This document shows positions 26,744 to 34,667 of a DNA stretch of 50,779 nucleotides, piece by piece. The stretch is taken from assembly GCA_014730275.1 (NCBI GenBank), contig WJIL01000060.1, forward strand, positions 1-50,779, given 5' to 3'. Made by a program: the position numbers and the translations under genes. The notes beneath the pieces are model-generated. The model had not been told where the DNA came from and made no database searches. It saw nothing but the letters and a program-made list of their open reading frames with translations. Origin of the DNA: Candidatus Lokiarchaeota archaeon (GTDB lineage Archaea; Asgardarchaeota; Thorarchaeia; Thorarchaeales; Thorarchaeaceae). How positions within the stretch are numbered: the stretch's first letter is position 1; every line of letters starts with the position of its first letter.

Positions 26744-27832
26744 CTATCCATATAGATCCTTGAGCGCCTTTTCTAGGCGATTAAGCCCTTCAATGAGCTC
26801 TTCTTTTTCGCCGCCGAATCCTATTCTCAGATGTTTATCCATTTCAAGGCCATAGCCTGGTACCGTAAATGTGCGGTACTTCTTGACCAGTAGTTGACAT
26901 AGCTTCTTGGTTGATTCCCCATTGGCAAGCCAAGGTGCACAGACCATGCCGCCTTCTGGTTCAACCCATTCAAGCCAGCTCTGCTCTTCCATCCAATCCT
27001 TGAGTATGGCATAATTTTGAGAAAGCATGGTTTCCATTTCACCAAGTATGGCATCTCTTTGCCTCAATACTTCAATTGCAATAGCTTCACCAAGAGCAGA
27101 ATTGCATATGGTAATTTGTTCCCGCACTGTGCGTATTGCTTGAATGACTGGTTCTTCCGCAATCGCCCATCCTATGCGAATGCCTGGTAGACCGTAGACT
27201 TTGGACATACTCGTTATGCTGATGGCGGAAAGGCTTAGTGTAGCGGCCTGTCGTGGTGGTTCTCTGAACGTGAGATCTCTATAGGTTTCGTCTACCATTA
27301 GATGCGCATCCATGTCTTCTGCTATTTCTATTGCTCTCTTGATTTGGCTTTCATCAATCATCGAACCAGTGGGGTTATTCGGATGTGTAAGAGAAATGAG
27401 GGTTGTTTCAGGCTTGACGATTTGGTCAAGCTCATCCAAATCTGGCTTGAAGTTGTTTTCCCGTCTCAGATGAAATAGAGTCAAGTCGCGTTCCAGCGAT
27501 CTGGGAACTTGATAGAGCGAGGGATAAGTAGGATGTTCAACGACAACATGATCATTCTTACCCACGAGGTGCGATATAATCGAGAAATTCGCTTCGCTGG
27601 CACCCGTCGTTACCGCTACATTGTCCATTGTGATTCCTTCATACTGATTCGCTATTAATTGGCGGAGCTCAGGGCATCCAAGGTGATATCCATAACGGAG
27701 CTCGACATTCTCTAAGTCAATATCCATTTCTTCGAGGGTTAGAAATTTCATACCGCTCTCGCCAATGTCATAGTCGACCTCATACTGCCATTTATCAAAC
27801 CAGTATTCGAGTGGCATGCGTTCAAAAACCAT
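26744..27832 (-). CDS. PLP-dependent class I/II aminotransferase
   Basis: The 362 residues have the fold-type I aminotransferase motifs. VTTGASEANFSI binds the phosphate end of PLP, LTHPNNPTGS contains the conserved Asn, MVDETYRDL contains the Asp that contacts the pyridine N, and SMSKVYGLPGIRIGW contains the Schiff-base Lys. The C-terminal Arg is probably in HLRIGFGGE. Members transfer amino groups between amino acids and 2-oxo acids (aspartate, alanine or similar). The substrate cannot be fixed by eye. It stands just upstream of, and divergent from, the hydrogenase operon across a 205-bp region full of regulatory signals. Confidence 0.9.
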   Translation of the reverse strand: MVFERMPLEYWFDKWQYEVDYDIGESGMKFLTLEEMDIDLENVELRYGYHLGCPELRQLIANQYEGITMDNVAVTTGASEANFSIISHLVGKNDHVVVEHPTYPSLYQVPRSLERDLTLFHLRRENNFKPDLDELDQIVKPETTLISLTHPNNPTGSMIDESQIKRAIEIAEDMDAHLMVDETYRDLTFREPPRQAATLSLSAISITSMSKVYGLPGIRIGWAIAEEPVIQAIRTVREQITICNSALGEAIAIEVLRQRDAILGEMETMLSQNYAILKDWMEEQSWLEWVEPEGGMVCAPWLANGESTKKLCQLLVKKYRTFTVPGYGLEMDKHLRIGFGGEKEELIEGLNRLEKALKDLYG

Positions 27833-27950
27833 AGAGTCTCACAGGAAAACCGGGTGCCTCTCTGTACGATAAAAGGCTTTTTAGAACGGCACATTCTGAA
27901 GGATGTTATTTTAGCAAAGATTCACCGATGAATAGTTTAGGATTCAAACG

Positions 27951-27980
27951 ATTTTTCGATATTTTTCGACGCTTTTCGTA
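27951..27980. promoter_or_regulatory. Three phased 10-bp repeats upstream of the hydrogenase operon
   Basis: ATTTTTCGAT, ATTTTTCGAC and GCTTTTCGTA follow each other without gaps. The core TTTTCG therefore recurs exactly every 10 bp, close to one helical turn. They lie just upstream of a TATA-like stretch (about 27988-27996). This is a plausible site for cooperative binding on one face of DNA, or intrinsic A-tract bending. The binding factor is unknown. Confidence 0.5.
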
Positions 27981-28007
27981 TGATTAACCTTAATACAGGA
28001 ATTGGGA

Positions 28008-28024
28008 GGTTACACATTGTAACC
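28008..28024. promoter_or_regulatory. Palindromic operator candidate for the hydrogenase operon
   Basis: GGTTACACATTGTAACC is a perfect 7-bp inverted repeat around 3 bp, ending 13 bp before the hydB ATG at 28038. If CTTAATAC just upstream acts as the TATA box, the palindrome covers the start site, which suits a repressor. The same site could act on the mRNA leader as a small hairpin. The regulator is not identified. Confidence 0.55.
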
Positions 28025-28037
28025 ATAAACCACTGGA

Positions 28038-29111
28038 ATGGTGATTATGCAAAACTATGTCATAAAGAAAGAGGACTTGAATAAGCTTGTTGAGCGGGCT
28101 TTAGATGATTATGATGTCTATGCCCCCGTGCAAAAAAAGAGCATTCATGTCTACGATCAGATTTCGGATCCTGCCTCAATGGATTTGAATTATGGTCAAA
28201 CGATGACTTCTGCTAAGAAGTTGTTCAATCCACCTGTTGAGAATATGATGACCTTTGATTTTGATAAAAAGGAAATCAAGGATAGACTTGAGGACACTAT
28301 ACCCGAAACTCCGTCGCTGATTGTGGGATTGCACGCCTGCGATATTAACGGCCTGCTCTTTTTGGATCGGGTCTATGGCGGAGAATACGATGACCTCTAC
28401 TACCAGAAGAGACGAGAAAAAACCACCATCATCGGTTTGAATTGCCTTGAATCGTGTGAGAGTGGGTTCTGCCGCTCAGTTAACACGCATATAGTGCTTG
28501 AAGGTTATGATCTCTTCCTGACTCCTATTGAGGATGAGCGGTACTATGTCAATGTCGGGTCACCAAAGGGTGATCGACTCATCACTCTTGCTCCTGATCT
28601 TTTCGAGGAGGCAACCGAAGATGATGTTGATGCCTTTCGTAAATCGCTTCAAAAGAAGCATGAATCATTGCCAGTGGAATTCCATCTTGATAACTTGACG
28701 GAAACGCTTGATATGGCATGGGATGATCCAATCTGGGAAGAGATTGGGGAAGACTGCATGAACTGCGGTTCATGCGCTTTGGTCTGTCCTACTTGTTACT
28801 GCTTCGACGTTGTAGACGAGGTAGGGCTGGATTTGAAAGAAAGCACTCGCAAGCGAAAATGGGATACTTGTTTGTATTATGACTTTGCTCTAGTGGCTGG
28901 CAATCACAACTTCAGAGAAGAGCCAGAAGCACGACTCAAGTATCGTTTCTATCACAAGATGAGAGGAGCAGTGCACGACCAAGGTATCATCGCCTGTACT
29001 GGTTGTGGAAGATGCATAGATGCATGCCCTGCTGGTATCAGCTTCTTAGATGTGCTAGCTCAATTACAGAAAAACTGGGCAAGTGCACCTACTATAGAGG
29101 GAGGGAACTAG
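28038..29111 (+). CDS. hydB: [NiFe] hydrogenase (group 3b type) beta subunit, iron-sulfur protein
   Basis: The 357 residues match the HydB/AsrA family that relays electrons between the hydrogenase module and the flavin subunit. Two ferredoxin sites are in the C-terminal half: CMNCGSCALVCP (about residues 238-249) and CTGCGRCIDACP (about 318-329). Other cysteines near residues 138-148 (NCLESCESGFC) are also conserved in the family. The ATG at 28038 and an in-frame ATG at 28047 (MQNYVIKKEDL) are both possible; the second matches the family start. It is the first gene of a four-gene operon and abuts the next gene. Expression is probably controlled by the palindrome and repeats just upstream. Confidence 0.93.
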   Translation: MVIMQNYVIKKEDLNKLVERALDDYDVYAPVQKKSIHVYDQISDPASMDLNYGQTMTSAKKLFNPPVENMMTFDFDKKEIKDRLEDTIPETPSLIVGLHACDINGLLFLDRVYGGEYDDLYYQKRREKTTIIGLNCLESCESGFCRSVNTHIVLEGYDLFLTPIEDERYYVNVGSPKGDRLITLAPDLFEEATEDDVDAFRKSLQKKHESLPVEFHLDNLTETLDMAWDDPIWEEIGEDCMNCGSCALVCPTCYCFDVVDEVGLDLKESTRKRKWDTCLYYDFALVAGNHNFREEPEARLKYRFYHKMRGAVHDQGIIACTGCGRCIDACPAGISFLDVLAQLQKNWASAPTIEGGN

Positions 29112-29960
29112 ATGCAAGTAGAAGTTAAGCGTGAAAATGAATACATTCCTAATCTAGCCGTTTTGAAAAACAGAACAGACATGACAGAGTTGGAGACGCT
29201 TTTCGAGTTCGAATTCAAGGATAAGGACCTCCAAGATCATTTCTCTTACAAACCTGGTCAATTCATTCAGTTGAGTATGTTTGGTATTGGAGAAGCTCCT
29301 TTTTCAATCAGTTCCACACCAACAAGACCCGGTACCATTGAGCTAGGTATTCGGCGAGCTGGCGATGTAACTGAAGCTATTCACAGGTTAGAACCAGGTG
29401 ATGTTGTCGGTCTTCGCGGACCTTACGGAAACGGCTTTCCCCTCGAAAAGATGAAAGGCAAAGACATACTCATTGTCGCCGGTGGGATTGGCCTCGTTCC
29501 ACTTCGCTCAGTCATCAACTATATCATTGATGAACGTGATGACTTTGGGCACATGACACTGTTTTACGGAGCTTGTCTTCCGGAAGAACGGATATTCGTG
29601 GATGAACTTGAGAATGATTGGCCATCTGCACCTGATGTTGATGTATTGCAGACTGTTGATGAATGTCATGACACATGGATGGGCAATGTTGGTGTCGTAA
29701 CTACGCTGTTTGACAAGTACGAAGTTGATTCGGAAAATACTGTCGCTCTAATCTGCGGTCCTCCTGTCATGTATCGCTTCGTTGTAAAAGAGCTCCTGGA
29801 CCTAGACTTCCGGAGAGACGAGATATACATGTCATTGGAGCGCAGAATGAAGTGCGGTGTAGGCAAATGTGCACACTGCCAAGTAGGCCATAAGCTAGTA
29901 TGCAAAGACGGCCCCGTATTTACCTACTTCGAAGTGCAGCGACTACAGGAGGCAATCTAG
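29112..29960 (+). CDS. hydG: [NiFe] hydrogenase gamma subunit, FAD/NAD(P)-binding
   Basis: This 282-residue ferredoxin-NADP reductase-like subunit has an FAD domain with APFSISSTPT and LRGPYGNGFP. A nucleotide domain follows with VAGGIGLVPLRSV and LICGPPVMYRFV. The C-terminal cysteine cluster in MKCGVGKCAHCQVGHKLVCKDGP binds a [2Fe-2S] centre, as in HydG/AsrB and dihydroorotate dehydrogenase electron-transfer subunits. It exchanges electrons with NAD(P)H. The ATG follows the hydB stop directly, with GGAGGG in the end of hydB as ribosome-binding site, so translation is coupled. The gene symbol follows the Pyrococcus sulfhydrogenase naming and is unrelated to the HydG maturase of [FeFe] hydrogenases. 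Confidence 0.93.
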   Translation: MQVEVKRENEYIPNLAVLKNRTDMTELETLFEFEFKDKDLQDHFSYKPGQFIQLSMFGIGEAPFSISSTPTRPGTIELGIRRAGDVTEAIHRLEPGDVVGLRGPYGNGFPLEKMKGKDILIVAGGIGLVPLRSVINYIIDERDDFGHMTLFYGACLPEERIFVDELENDWPSAPDVDVLQTVDECHDTWMGNVGVVTTLFDKYEVDSENTVALICGPPVMYRFVVKELLDLDFRRDEIYMSLERRMKCGVGKCAHCQVGHKLVCKDGPVFTYFEVQRLQEAI

Positions 29961-29972
29961 GAGGTTAACAAG

Positions 29973-30746
29973 ATGAGTGATAATGGTAAACCGAAAGTTG
30001 GCATATTTGGATTGACCGGATGTGCTGGATGCCAGCTGAACATACTGAATATAGAAGATCACCTGCTAGATATTCTTGGTCTCGTTGACATTACGACCTG
30101 GGTCATGGCTAAGCAAGAGAATTCCGATGGCCCTTGGGACATTGCGTTTGTTGAAGGATCAGTTGCAAAGGAATCAGAAGTTGAGCGGGTCAAGAAGATC
30201 CGTGAAAAGTCTGATGTGCTTATTGCCATCGGTGCATGTGCCACCCATGGTGGTCTCCCCGCAATTCGTAACATGCGGGATATTGAAGAAATGAAAGAAA
30301 CGGTGTACGGAGAACAAACGTCGCATTTGGATGTAATTCCAATCAAACCAGTCTCGCATTATGTGGACGTTGATGCAGAATTACCAGGCTGTCCAATGGA
30401 TAAGATGGAATTTGTCCGCGCAGTGATGGCACTAGCTATGAAGAAGACACCACAGGTACCCAACTATTCAGTATGCTATGAGTGTCGGGTGAATGAAAAC
30501 CCATGTCTTCTCGATGAAGGGAAATTCTGTATGGGGCCCGTTACCCAGGCAGGTTGTGATTCGTTGTGCCCCTCCTATGGTGCTGCCTGTGAAGGCTGTA
30601 GAGGTCCCATTGCTCAGGTGAATTGGGGTGCAGAGGTAAAAATCCTCAAAGAAATGGGTGCAACAGCCGATCAGATACGTAGGAAGTTCCTCAAGTATTG
30701 CCCGTCAACAGCTGATATGGAAGACTTCCAGGAGTTGACTTTGTGA
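29973..30746 (+). CDS. hydD: [NiFe] hydrogenase delta (small) subunit
   Basis: This 257-residue small subunit contains the proximal-cluster motif GLTGCAGCQLNILN at the N-terminus, then IGACATHGGLPAIRN and LPGCPMDKMEF. The C-terminal part (CYECRVNENPCLL through AACEGCRGP) carries many further cysteines for additional clusters, as in group 3 enzymes. There is no twin-arginine signal, so the enzyme is cytoplasmic. A GGAGG site lies 8 bases before the ATG, in a 12-bp gap after hydG. The stop overlaps the start of the large-subunit gene, so both halves of the catalytic dimer are made together. Confidence 0.95.
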   Translation: MSDNGKPKVGIFGLTGCAGCQLNILNIEDHLLDILGLVDITTWVMAKQENSDGPWDIAFVEGSVAKESEVERVKKIREKSDVLIAIGACATHGGLPAIRNMRDIEEMKETVYGEQTSHLDVIPIKPVSHYVDVDAELPGCPMDKMEFVRAVMALAMKKTPQVPNYSVCYECRVNENPCLLDEGKFCMGPVTQAGCDSLCPSYGAACEGCRGPIAQVNWGAEVKILKEMGATADQIRRKFLKYCPSTADMEDFQELTL

Positions 30747-32026
30747 TGACAACCGAAAATATTGATATCAAGCATATTGCCCGAGTTGAAGGGCATGGCT
30801 CATTGTATGTGACTACTAAAGACAAGGAACTCGTCGATGTTAAAATGTCAGTCGATGAAGGAGCCAGGCTTTTTGAAGCCTTTCTGAAAGGCCGAGAATT
30901 CACAGAAGTACCCGAAATAGCCTGTAGGATTTGTGCAATTTGTAGCGCATCACACAGAGTAGTTTCAACCAAAGCCGTAGAAAAGGCGATAGGCATCGAG
31001 GTGAACGAAGATGTTGTAGATCTTCGACGGCTTCTGGTCTGGGGTGAGTATATTGAAAGCCACATTTTACACGCACTGTACTTGGCTTTGCCAGACTACA
31101 TCGGTCATGAAAGCGTGATTTCTGCAGCTGGCGAATATCCTGATGTTGTCAAGATTGCGCTCAAGCTGAAGAAGCTAGGAAACGACCTTCAAATTCTTGC
31201 GGGCGGCCGTGAGGTTCATCAAGTAACTCCTATGGTTGGAGGTTTCAGTAGCTACCCAACAAAGGACCGTTTGAGAGAATTGAAGCAAGAGATTCTTGAC
31301 GCACGCGAGGATCTGCAAACTTGTGTCGACCTCTGGGCTACACTAGAAGAGCCTGAGTTCGAACGAGAAACAGACTATCTCGCAATCAGAAGAGATGATG
31401 AATACGCTCTGGTCGATGGTGACTTGGCAACTCTAGATGGACTTCGAGCACCTGTCGAGGACTACAAGAAACACATCCAAGAGCGTGTACCCGACTACAG
31501 CTATGCAAAAGCTGGTGTTCGCAACAGCCATGGTTTCTTCGTCGGTGCTTTAGCTAGACTGAACATAAATGAGGAACATTTGTTGCCCTTTGCGAAGTCT
31601 GCTTTGGAGACCTTGGAAATTGACCTACCGAGCTACAACACGTTTCTGAACAACGCGGCTCAACTGGTGGAAACTGCACAAGTATTCGAAATGGCCGAGA
31701 ATACCATCGACAAGCTTCTTGAAAGCGATATGGAATGGTACGAACCTGAAGTAGAACCCAAAGCAGGAACTGGAACTCATATCACCGAGGCACCGAGAGG
31801 TACTTTGGTTCATTCCTATGAGTTCGATGAGGATGGTCTTTTGACTTACGCTGATATCATCACGCCAACTGCTATGAACTACACCAATCTAGAGGAAGAC
31901 GTGCGGGAGCTCTACCCCTCTATCAACAATCAGGACCGTTCTGGTATAGAATTCATGCTGAACCGCCTCATTCGGGCATATGATCCCTGCATCAGTTGCT
32001 CTTGCCATCTCTCAACAGTAGACTAG
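30743..32026 (+). CDS. hydA: [NiFe] hydrogenase alpha (large) subunit
   Basis: The 427-residue catalytic subunit has both nickel-binding motifs: RICAICSASH (Cys64, Cys67) and DPCISCSCH near the C-terminus (Cys416, Cys419). Only five residues (LSTVD) follow the final His, so the peptide removed at maturation would be very short. The proximal EGHGSLYV segment is typical. GTG at 30743 overlaps the hydD stop and has GGAG at good spacing; ATG at 30746 is an alternative. The four subunits together match the soluble, NAD(P)-linked group 3b bidirectional hydrogenases, which evolve or take up H2 and can reduce sulfur in some archaea. No maturation protease or Hyp gene is in the window. Confidence 0.95.
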   Translation: MMTTENIDIKHIARVEGHGSLYVTTKDKELVDVKMSVDEGARLFEAFLKGREFTEVPEIACRICAICSASHRVVSTKAVEKAIGIEVNEDVVDLRRLLVWGEYIESHILHALYLALPDYIGHESVISAAGEYPDVVKIALKLKKLGNDLQILAGGREVHQVTPMVGGFSSYPTKDRLRELKQEILDAREDLQTCVDLWATLEEPEFERETDYLAIRRDDEYALVDGDLATLDGLRAPVEDYKKHIQERVPDYSYAKAGVRNSHGFFVGALARLNINEEHLLPFAKSALETLEIDLPSYNTFLNNAAQLVETAQVFEMAENTIDKLLESDMEWYEPEVEPKAGTGTHITEAPRGTLVHSYEFDEDGLLTYADIITPTAMNYTNLEEDVRELYPSINNQDRSGIEFMLNRLIRAYDPCISCSCHLSTVD

Positions 32027-32131
32027 CTAGAGGGCACTCGTAAACTGCAGTAAGTGCGGTGACATTCATAAGTGAATAGTGTATTCCATGACACAGGAAC
32101 TAGGCCTACTGTTTGGCAAGAGTGCAAAGTG

Positions 32132-32518
32132 ATGAAAATGGTAAAGCGCGTCATGGTAGTAGATGATGAACCCGCCGTGCCCTCAGTTGTGGAAACGTAT
32201 CTACGAACCTATCTTGATGATTTTCAGTTGATTCCGGCTACAGATGGACATGAAGCCATTAGAGCAACTGAAGATCTCCTGGATGAAGGCAATTCACCAG
32301 ATGTTGTGCTTATGGATTTGAAAATGCATCCTATGAACGGTATTGAGTGTACCAAGGCCCTTGTGGAAAAAGGAATTGAGGATATCTATATCCTTACCGC
32401 ATACGTTGACTCCGATATGATTTCTGAGGCTTTGGATGCAGGCGCAAAGGGCATCATGAACAAGGCTGATGGCTACCGTGATATCGCACGCAGAGCCGCT
32501 GATATCGTCCGTGGTTAG
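32132..32518 (+). CDS. Stand-alone response regulator receiver domain
   Basis: The open frame reaches back to 32072, but ATG at 32132 (MKMVKRVMVVDDEPAV) fits the receiver fold, giving 128 residues. The acidic pair is Asp11 and Asp12, the phospho-acceptor is Asp62 in VVLMDLKM, the switch Thr is Thr89 in ILTAY and the conserved Lys is Lys111 in IMNKADG. No output domain follows. It is therefore a CheY-like single-domain regulator that must act by protein contact. It lies 105 bp downstream of hydA on the same strand and may be cotranscribed. No histidine kinase is in the window. Confidence 0.9.
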   Translation: MKMVKRVMVVDDEPAVPSVVETYLRTYLDDFQLIPATDGHEAIRATEDLLDEGNSPDVVLMDLKMHPMNGIECTKALVEKGIEDIYILTAYVDSDMISEALDAGAKGIMNKADGYRDIARRAADIVRG

Positions 32519-32619
32519 CTCAATGTCTAGCGCGTCTTTGTCAATAGGGCAAAGGCTTTTCAACTATGAGAGTCTAGATGGTTGTCTGACGACTTTATGA
32601 CAGGAGAGAGAATCTGCAG

Positions 32620-34173
32620 ATGAGATATCCTTCACTACGACTGTTCTTCCTCTGTACAGTACTTGCCTTGGCTGTAGTTTCGTTTTCAACACCAGTAGCA
32701 GAAGCCCAAGACTTCGATGATTCCTTTGTCGGCGATGATCGCCTGCATATTCTTCTCAAACTTGATGGCAGACCAATTACTGAAGCAACAGATGAGAATC
32801 CTATTGTGGTTGACTTGGAGGAGCCTATGCGGCTTTTCCTACAGGTTAACGTTACCAATGACCAACCAATCAACATGAGCGGAAACATATGGTTCTACTA
32901 CATGGATATAGCACTCTTTCCGGTTGAAGTACGCAACCCTACCACAAATACTAGTTGGGTTGTATTGCCCTACGATGAACCTGTGGATCCCGTTGAGGCG
33001 GACATAGATTTCGGAGAGATGATAGATGCTGGCCCCGTTGACCTAGCAACTGGTCTTTTCCGCGCCTCATTGAATTTCACCTATAATGAACTAGGCGAAT
33101 CGGAGACTCATTCAATTGGAGCGACATTCTATCTCAAAATCCCCGCAGAACCAATGGCCGTAGTTACGTCTGCAGCTGGAATCGCAGCATCCGTGGCAAC
33201 GGTGAGCGCGGTGTATGGGATAGGCAGTGGCATTGGTACCATAATCGAGGGCCTCAAGACCGCTGCTAAACTGAGAGGCATTCACAAGAAGATGTCTGAG
33301 ATCAGGTCGCTACCAAATCTCGCAGTCCTTGGAGCTCTTCCGGCCCTATTCTTAATGGTTGCTGGTATGACGTCGAAGATACGACGGAAGAGCGATGATG
33401 AGGAAGAAGAGGGGACGGGAACTGCTGTCAGCGAATTTGTTGTGAAACAGCGACTTCGAGAAGTGGCTCCTGATGCGTGGCCAATGAACAAATGTCCAAG
33501 TTGTTTGAAGGATTGGGATGAGAAAAGAGACGCTTGCAAGAAATGTGGCATATCCACAGAAGAAGCCAAGCTGAAGTATGCTGATGTACTTGTGGACAAA
33601 GTTGAGCCCGCCCTCAAGGTCTTGGACAAACACAAGTCTGTATCCGTTCGAAAGCTTGCGAAAAAGACTGATTCGAATAACTACAATGCAGGTGTTGTTG
33701 CAGCTGCGCTTGTTGACACTGAAGTCACAGAGATTGAGAAAATTGAAACGCCACTACGGAGCTTCGTTATGAATCTAGCAGGTATTGCATTCCTTTTCCT
33801 GACATGGCAACAACTCTTTGGAGCTTCAGCTAGTGACTGGCAGACTGCTCTCACTCTTGTTGGAGCGGCACTCTCCGTTGGCGTTGTTATTGCCCTCTAT
33901 GTGCGAAGAAAGACGCAGATTGAAGAACTGCAGGAGAAAGGATCTGACGCCGGAGCCATTGTTCCAGGTGTAAGACCTCAAGAAGACACGGAAGAGACTT
34001 CACTGCCTGAGGACGAGGAGGTATCGGTTTCTGAACAAGATGAACCCATACCTGAACCTTCGGAAATCGACATGAAACCTGATGACGAAGGGGCAGAAGT
34101 TGAGAGTTCAGAACAGGACTCTATCGATTCGGATTCGCTGACACCTGAAGAGCTTGAAAAAGAGAGAAAGTAG
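32620..34173 (+). CDS. Membrane protein with signal peptide and cytoplasmic zinc ribbon
   Basis: The 517 residues carry a signal peptide (cut near residue 29, after PVAEA) and an outside beta-rich domain of about 150 residues. Two membrane helices follow at about 178-205 and 229-247. A soluble segment then has CPSC and CKKC (about residues 291-308, with 12-13 residues between pairs), forming a zinc ribbon, and a helical part with VSVRKLAKKTDSNNYNAG that could be a winged-helix-like fold. Two more helices (about 383-402 and 405-426) precede a very acidic tail of about 75 residues. The family is not recognised. The topology, an outside sensor-like domain plus an inside zinc ribbon, suggests signalling or assembly, but that is inference. 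Confidence 0.65.
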   Translation: MRYPSLRLFFLCTVLALAVVSFSTPVAEAQDFDDSFVGDDRLHILLKLDGRPITEATDENPIVVDLEEPMRLFLQVNVTNDQPINMSGNIWFYYMDIALFPVEVRNPTTNTSWVVLPYDEPVDPVEADIDFGEMIDAGPVDLATGLFRASLNFTYNELGESETHSIGATFYLKIPAEPMAVVTSAAGIAASVATVSAVYGIGSGIGTIIEGLKTAAKLRGIHKKMSEIRSLPNLAVLGALPALFLMVAGMTSKIRRKSDDEEEEGTGTAVSEFVVKQRLREVAPDAWPMNKCPSCLKDWDEKRDACKKCGISTEEAKLKYADVLVDKVEPALKVLDKHKSVSVRKLAKKTDSNNYNAGVVAAALVDTEVTEIEKIETPLRSFVMNLAGIAFLFLTWQQLFGASASDWQTALTLVGAALSVGVVIALYVRRKTQIEELQEKGSDAGAIVPGVRPQEDTEETSLPEDEEVSVSEQDEPIPEPSEIDMKPDDEGAEVESSEQDSIDSDSLTPEELEKERK

Positions 34174-34667
34174 GATAGCCTTTCTTTTCTTCTCGGCGTT
34201 GTTACGGGTTCATCAAATGATTTTTCGTTCTTCTACGAGCCGCAGAAAGAAACTGGAATTGAAATCAAAAAGAAAAAGCGAAAGGTCAAGATTCGGAGTT
34301 TCCTTTTACCGGATTGAGGTTAGTGGATTTGGAGGGCCTATCTATTCGGCAATCAGATGTGAAGGTTGTAGCATGGCATATCTTCTGCAAAAAACCGTCA
34401 TGAAAAGTTAATCTGGATTTTGTCAAGTATCATCTATGCTTGACCTAGCCCCACTTTTCACACTCCGAACCTGCTTGTCTCGTCTTGGAATTTAGAACAC
34501 GTGTTCCAAATTTCCGCATTCGCTTGATATCGAATCTGGCTCTGATGCATGCAAAGATCTGAACGAGAAATAGAAACCCCGATACCTGCCTTTCCCAAAG
34601 ATTGAAGTTATAGTGATGACGCCGAATATGTGCAGCAGAGATTCAATTCTGCAGTGGAGAATTGCTT
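34174..34667. other. Intergenic region with a long palindrome
   Basis: This 494-bp gap has no convincing gene. It begins with a T-rich stretch (about 34179-34195) that could end the upstream transcript. It contains an imperfect palindrome at 34487-34515, described separately, and the ribosome-binding site GGAGA (34656-34660) of the next gene. One short open frame (34154-34411) is basic and low in order and is not supported. Confidence 0.5.
34487..34515. promoter_or_regulatory. Imperfect palindrome upstream of the flavoprotein gene
   Basis: The left arm GGAATTTAGAACAC and right arm GTGTTCCAAATTTCC meet at a perfect 12-bp core GAACACGTGTTC. One mismatch and one extra T break the outer arms. 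It lies about 150 bp upstream of the CoA-disulfide-reductase-like gene, too far for a core promoter element but suitable for an operator or RNA hairpin. Confidence 0.45.

Noticed and set aside
28008-28024. A SurR-type site (GTT-N3-AAC) in the hydrogenase promoter
   Set aside because: The palindrome spaces GTT and AAC by nine bases, not three, so the known motif is not present.
30743-32026. A selenocysteine version of the hydrogenase large subunit
   Set aside because: All four nickel-ligand positions are encoded by ordinary Cys codons and no in-frame TGA occurs before the stop.
34154-34411. An 85-codon frame overlapping the end of the zinc-ribbon membrane protein gene
   Set aside because: The translation is basic and low in complexity, the overlap is out of frame and no ribosome-binding site or motif supports it.
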